Part shown: piece after piece, positions 62,371 through 64,000 of the stretch
Numbering within the stretch: the first letter of the stretch is position 1
How the letters are laid out: each line of letters starts with the position of its first letter
Assembly (NCBI GenBank): GCA_900766245.1
Contig: CAAFUR010000006.1
Location: 1 to 64,000, forward strand
Direction: 5' to 3'
DNA: 64,000 nucleotides
Origin: Veillonellaceae bacterium
GTDB lineage: Bacteria > Bacillota > Negativicutes > Veillonellales > Veillonellaceae
Position numbers and translations under genes: made by a program
The notes under the pieces: generated by a model
What the model saw: the letters and a program-made list of their open reading frames with translations, nothing else
Databases searched by the model: none
What the model was told of the DNA's origin: nothing

Positions 62371-62976
62371 ATGAGTAGAAATATAACATATCTTTCATGG
62401 GCGGTAGTTCTTGCTTGGTTCATGACCAGTATAATGACTAGTGTAGAAGCGGCGGGTAGTTTCTCTATCAAATGGCCGTCGACCATGTTGGTGCAAGAAG
62501 GTTCAAGCAATAGTATCCTTTCTTCTGGGGTAGGAAAACCGTTAGAAGAGGGGTTACGTGAAATTGGCATTGATATGAGTACGTCCTATCAGATATTGGA
62601 TAAGCGTGGTAATAATTATTATTATGCTCGTTATGGTGAAGGAACTTTGCTCTATGGATTTGGTCCGCAGAAAGATGGTTGGCACCCTACTACGGTGCCA
62701 GTGGGATCTAAATATACCTTATCTATGATTCAAGATTATGAAGCATATGTACAGGAGCATCCGGAAACATTTACACTAGTCGCTCCATTTCGTGAAGCAA
62801 GAAAGAATATCTATATTGGTGAAATCATAGTGAATACATGGTTTAAGCAAGCAGAATATCCTATGTATGTGCAGATTGCGTTCCTAGCAGATAGCACAGG
62901 AGCTCCACGGTTGCGATATGTCATGACCCATGTGAAAGATGAAATGCTGAGAAAACAATTACATTACTTATTATAA
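62371..62976 (+). CDS. Exported protein of unknown function
   Basis: 201 residues. Signal peptide at 1-28 (WAVVLAWFMTSIMTSVEAA). The mature part is compact with many Tyr/Gly (NNYYYARYGEGTLLYGFG) and ends on a basic helix. Nine nt after glnS with a weak ribosome site, so likely coupled. No family recognised. Confidence 0.75.
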   Translation: MSRNITYLSWAVVLAWFMTSIMTSVEAAGSFSIKWPSTMLVQEGSSNSILSSGVGKPLEEGLREIGIDMSTSYQILDKRGNNYYYARYGEGTLLYGFGPQKDGWHPTTVPVGSKYTLSMIQDYEAYVQEHPETFTLVAPFREARKNIYIGEIIVNTWFKQAEYPMYVQIAFLADSTGAPRLRYVMTHVKDEMLRKQLHYLL

Positions 62977-62977
62977 G

Positions 62978-63060
62978 GAAAAGTTGCAAACTTTGAGGAC
63001 TTCTATTACCGCGGGAAACTGTGGAATAGTGGAATCACAAAGAATGCAACTTTTCTTTTT
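62978..63060 (+). terminator. Large structured terminator-like element
   Basis: gaaaagttgca (62978-62988) pairs with tgcaacttttc (63045-63055); then a 2x2 AA/AA internal loop and ctttg/caaag (62991-62995 with 63038-63042); then ctatt/aatag inside. Ends with ctttttt. Much larger than a normal terminator. Confidence 0.65.
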
Positions 63061-63085
63061 AAAATGAAAAAACTTCTCATACTTA

Positions 63086-63114
63086 TTGACAGATGTTAGG
63101 ATTATTTGTATTAT
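63086..63114 (+). promoter_or_regulatory. Promoter of DUF3793-flavodoxin unit
   Basis: TTGACA (63086-63091), 17-bp spacer, TATTAT (63109-63114). Confidence 0.65.
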
Positions 63115-63120
63115 AATAAT

Positions 63121-63140
63121 AGAAATAATTTTCATTATTT
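63121..63140 (+). promoter_or_regulatory. Fur-like operator
   Basis: agaaataattttcattatt lies just downstream of the -10 and matches the 19-bp Fur consensus at 12 positions by eye, including the whole CATTAT half. Confidence 0.5.
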
Positions 63141-63234
63141 TGAATCATCTTTCGAGATGATATATATCCGGATTATCTATTTGCTGTGAGAGCAAGTGTT
63201 CTCCCCAAACTACGTAAAAAGGCAGGTACGACAA

Positions 63235-63801
63235 ATGGAATCCATCGAGCAGATTATTGGTTACCATTGTGCGCCCGCAATTAGAGGTATTAAAGTAGCA
63301 AATCTTGTTGCATTACCTCAGCATTTAGGGGCAACGATGGTAGAAAAAACACATGAGTATAATGATAAATTCAATCAAAAAGGACTGTTCTTTTATGAAC
63401 TGTGCCATTGTGAAAAACGAAAATTATTACTCGTATTTCGTGAACGTATGCTTGAGGACTATTTGCGACAACCTGAAGTGCTAGCATTTTTACAAAATTA
63501 TGGATATGAATCCTATGAAACATTGGCAGATTGGCTATTACATTTGCGTGAGCGCATTGAAATGAGCGATGTGTTTCCTCATGAAATCGGTGTGTTTTTA
63601 GGATATCCATTAGAAGATGTAAAAGCGTTCATCCAATTCCGCGGAGCAGGCTATAAAGTCTGTGGTGACTGGAAGGTATATGGAAATCAAGCGTCAGCTA
63701 TGCACGCATTTCATTGTTTTCGAATGTGTCGTGACTACTGTCACTCACAGTTGAATAAAGGAAAATCTTTAGAGTCTTTGGTTGCCGTAACGGCATGCTA
63801 G
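63235..63801 (+). CDS. DUF3793 family protein
   Basis: 188 residues. Contains CHCEKRKLLLVFRERML, a VFPHEIGVFLGYPLEDVKAF motif and Cys-rich C-terminus (KVCGDWKVYG, HCFRMCRDYC) typical of DUF3793. Function unknown; in Firmicutes the family often sits next to flavodoxin and iron-uptake genes. Start at MESIEQI, aaaggcaggt upstream. Confidence 0.85.
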   Translation: MESIEQIIGYHCAPAIRGIKVANLVALPQHLGATMVEKTHEYNDKFNQKGLFFYELCHCEKRKLLLVFRERMLEDYLRQPEVLAFLQNYGYESYETLADWLLHLRERIEMSDVFPHEIGVFLGYPLEDVKAFIQFRGAGYKVCGDWKVYGNQASAMHAFHCFRMCRDYCHSQLNKGKSLESLVAVTAC

Positions 63802-63812
63802 GAGGTAACATT

Positions 63813-64000
63813 ATGATCGCTGTAATTTATTGGTCTGGAACAGGTAACACAGCTGCAATGGCAGAAGCTGTAGGTAAAGGCATCGCTGATGCTGGTCAAG
63901 AAGTGGTAGTAAAATCCGTTTCTGAAATCACTGCTGATGAAGCTGCTAATTATGAAAAATTAGCATTAGGTTGCGCTGACATGGGTGCTGAAGAATTGGA
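63813..64000 (+). CDS. Flavodoxin, 3' end outside window
   Basis: First 62 residues visible: MIAVIYWSGTGNTAAMAEAV gives the FMN phosphate loop (SGTGNTAAM). Carries electrons in place of ferredoxin, useful in iron limitation. Start behind ctaggaggtaaca, 11 nt after the DUF3793 gene. Cut by the right edge. Confidence 0.93.
   Translation, partial: MIAVIYWSGTGNTAAMAEAVGKGIADAGQEVVVKSVSEITADEAANYEKLALGCADMGAEEL

Overview
The window looks like a chromosome segment of Veillonella or a close relative in the Negativicutes: a diderm Firmicute with AT-rich DNA and TTG/GTG starts behind strong AGGAGG-type ribosome sites. Outer-membrane trimeric autotransporters sit beside Gram-positive-style gene clusters (rpsF-ssb-rpsR, tilS-hpt-ftsH, trmK-nif3, nfeD-floA). 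Lactate/succinate-type metabolism genes (biotin-dependent-type carboxyltransferase, two-subunit fumarase, aspartase, NiFe hydrogenase) fit the same assignment. Genus is inferred from these protein families; no database search was possible.

Region 1 (1-12.3 kb): two tandem giant trimeric autotransporter adhesins. The first enters from the left edge and is built from four approximately 1.2-1.4 kb repeats, a long asparagine-layer coiled coil and a YadA-type anchor. The second is complete (ESPR signal, YadA head, stalk repeats, anchor). Both continue past the last barrel strand with a short coiled-coil tail. Region 2 (12.3-16.3 kb) is an accessory patch. It holds a small ribbon-helix-helix antitoxin-like protein, a divergent gene that carries a related domain fused to an unknown domain, a hot-dog thioesterase, two tiny ORFs and a vitamin B6 uptake/kinase pair. 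One of the tiny ORFs forms a convincing type I toxin-antitoxin locus with a predicted antisense RNA.

Region 3 (16.3-35.9 kb): ABC-F ATPase, then the folate operon folE-folP-folB-folK. Next come two exported proteins, the carboxyltransferase, an FtsB/DivIC-like division protein, a Ppx/GppA phosphatase, tilS-hpt-ftsH, birA-coaX-dusB, a CstA transporter and rpsF-ssb-rpsR. Region 4 (35.9-45.4 kb): aspartase, fluoride channel, a molybdopterin-binding protein, cysK-cysE-nitrilase, four tRNAs (Asp, Phe, Leu, CAT), trmK-nif3, RNase P RNA and thioredoxin.

Region 5 (45.4-50.2 kb): a membrane-bound periplasmic NiFe uptake hydrogenase operon (small subunit, large subunit, cytochrome b, maturation protease, short HupH/HyaF-like protein). 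It would oxidise H2 outside the cytoplasmic membrane and pass electrons through cytochrome b to quinone. The fumarase supplies fumarate, a plausible electron acceptor. Region 6 (50.6-64 kb): fumarase, nfeD-floA-hypothetical, an O2/NO-reducing flavodiiron protein, LysR regulator with xpt, a tandem pair of related unknown proteins, XRE regulator, 2-hydroxyacid dehydrogenase, glnS, and a DUF3793-flavodoxin unit behind a Fur-like site. The flavodoxin is cut by the right edge.

The best candidate for something undescribed is the type I toxin-antitoxin locus at 14.2-14.55 kb, where the 5' leader of the toxin mRNA can pair with its own 3' end. The antitoxin-domain fusion at 12.4-13.4 kb is second.
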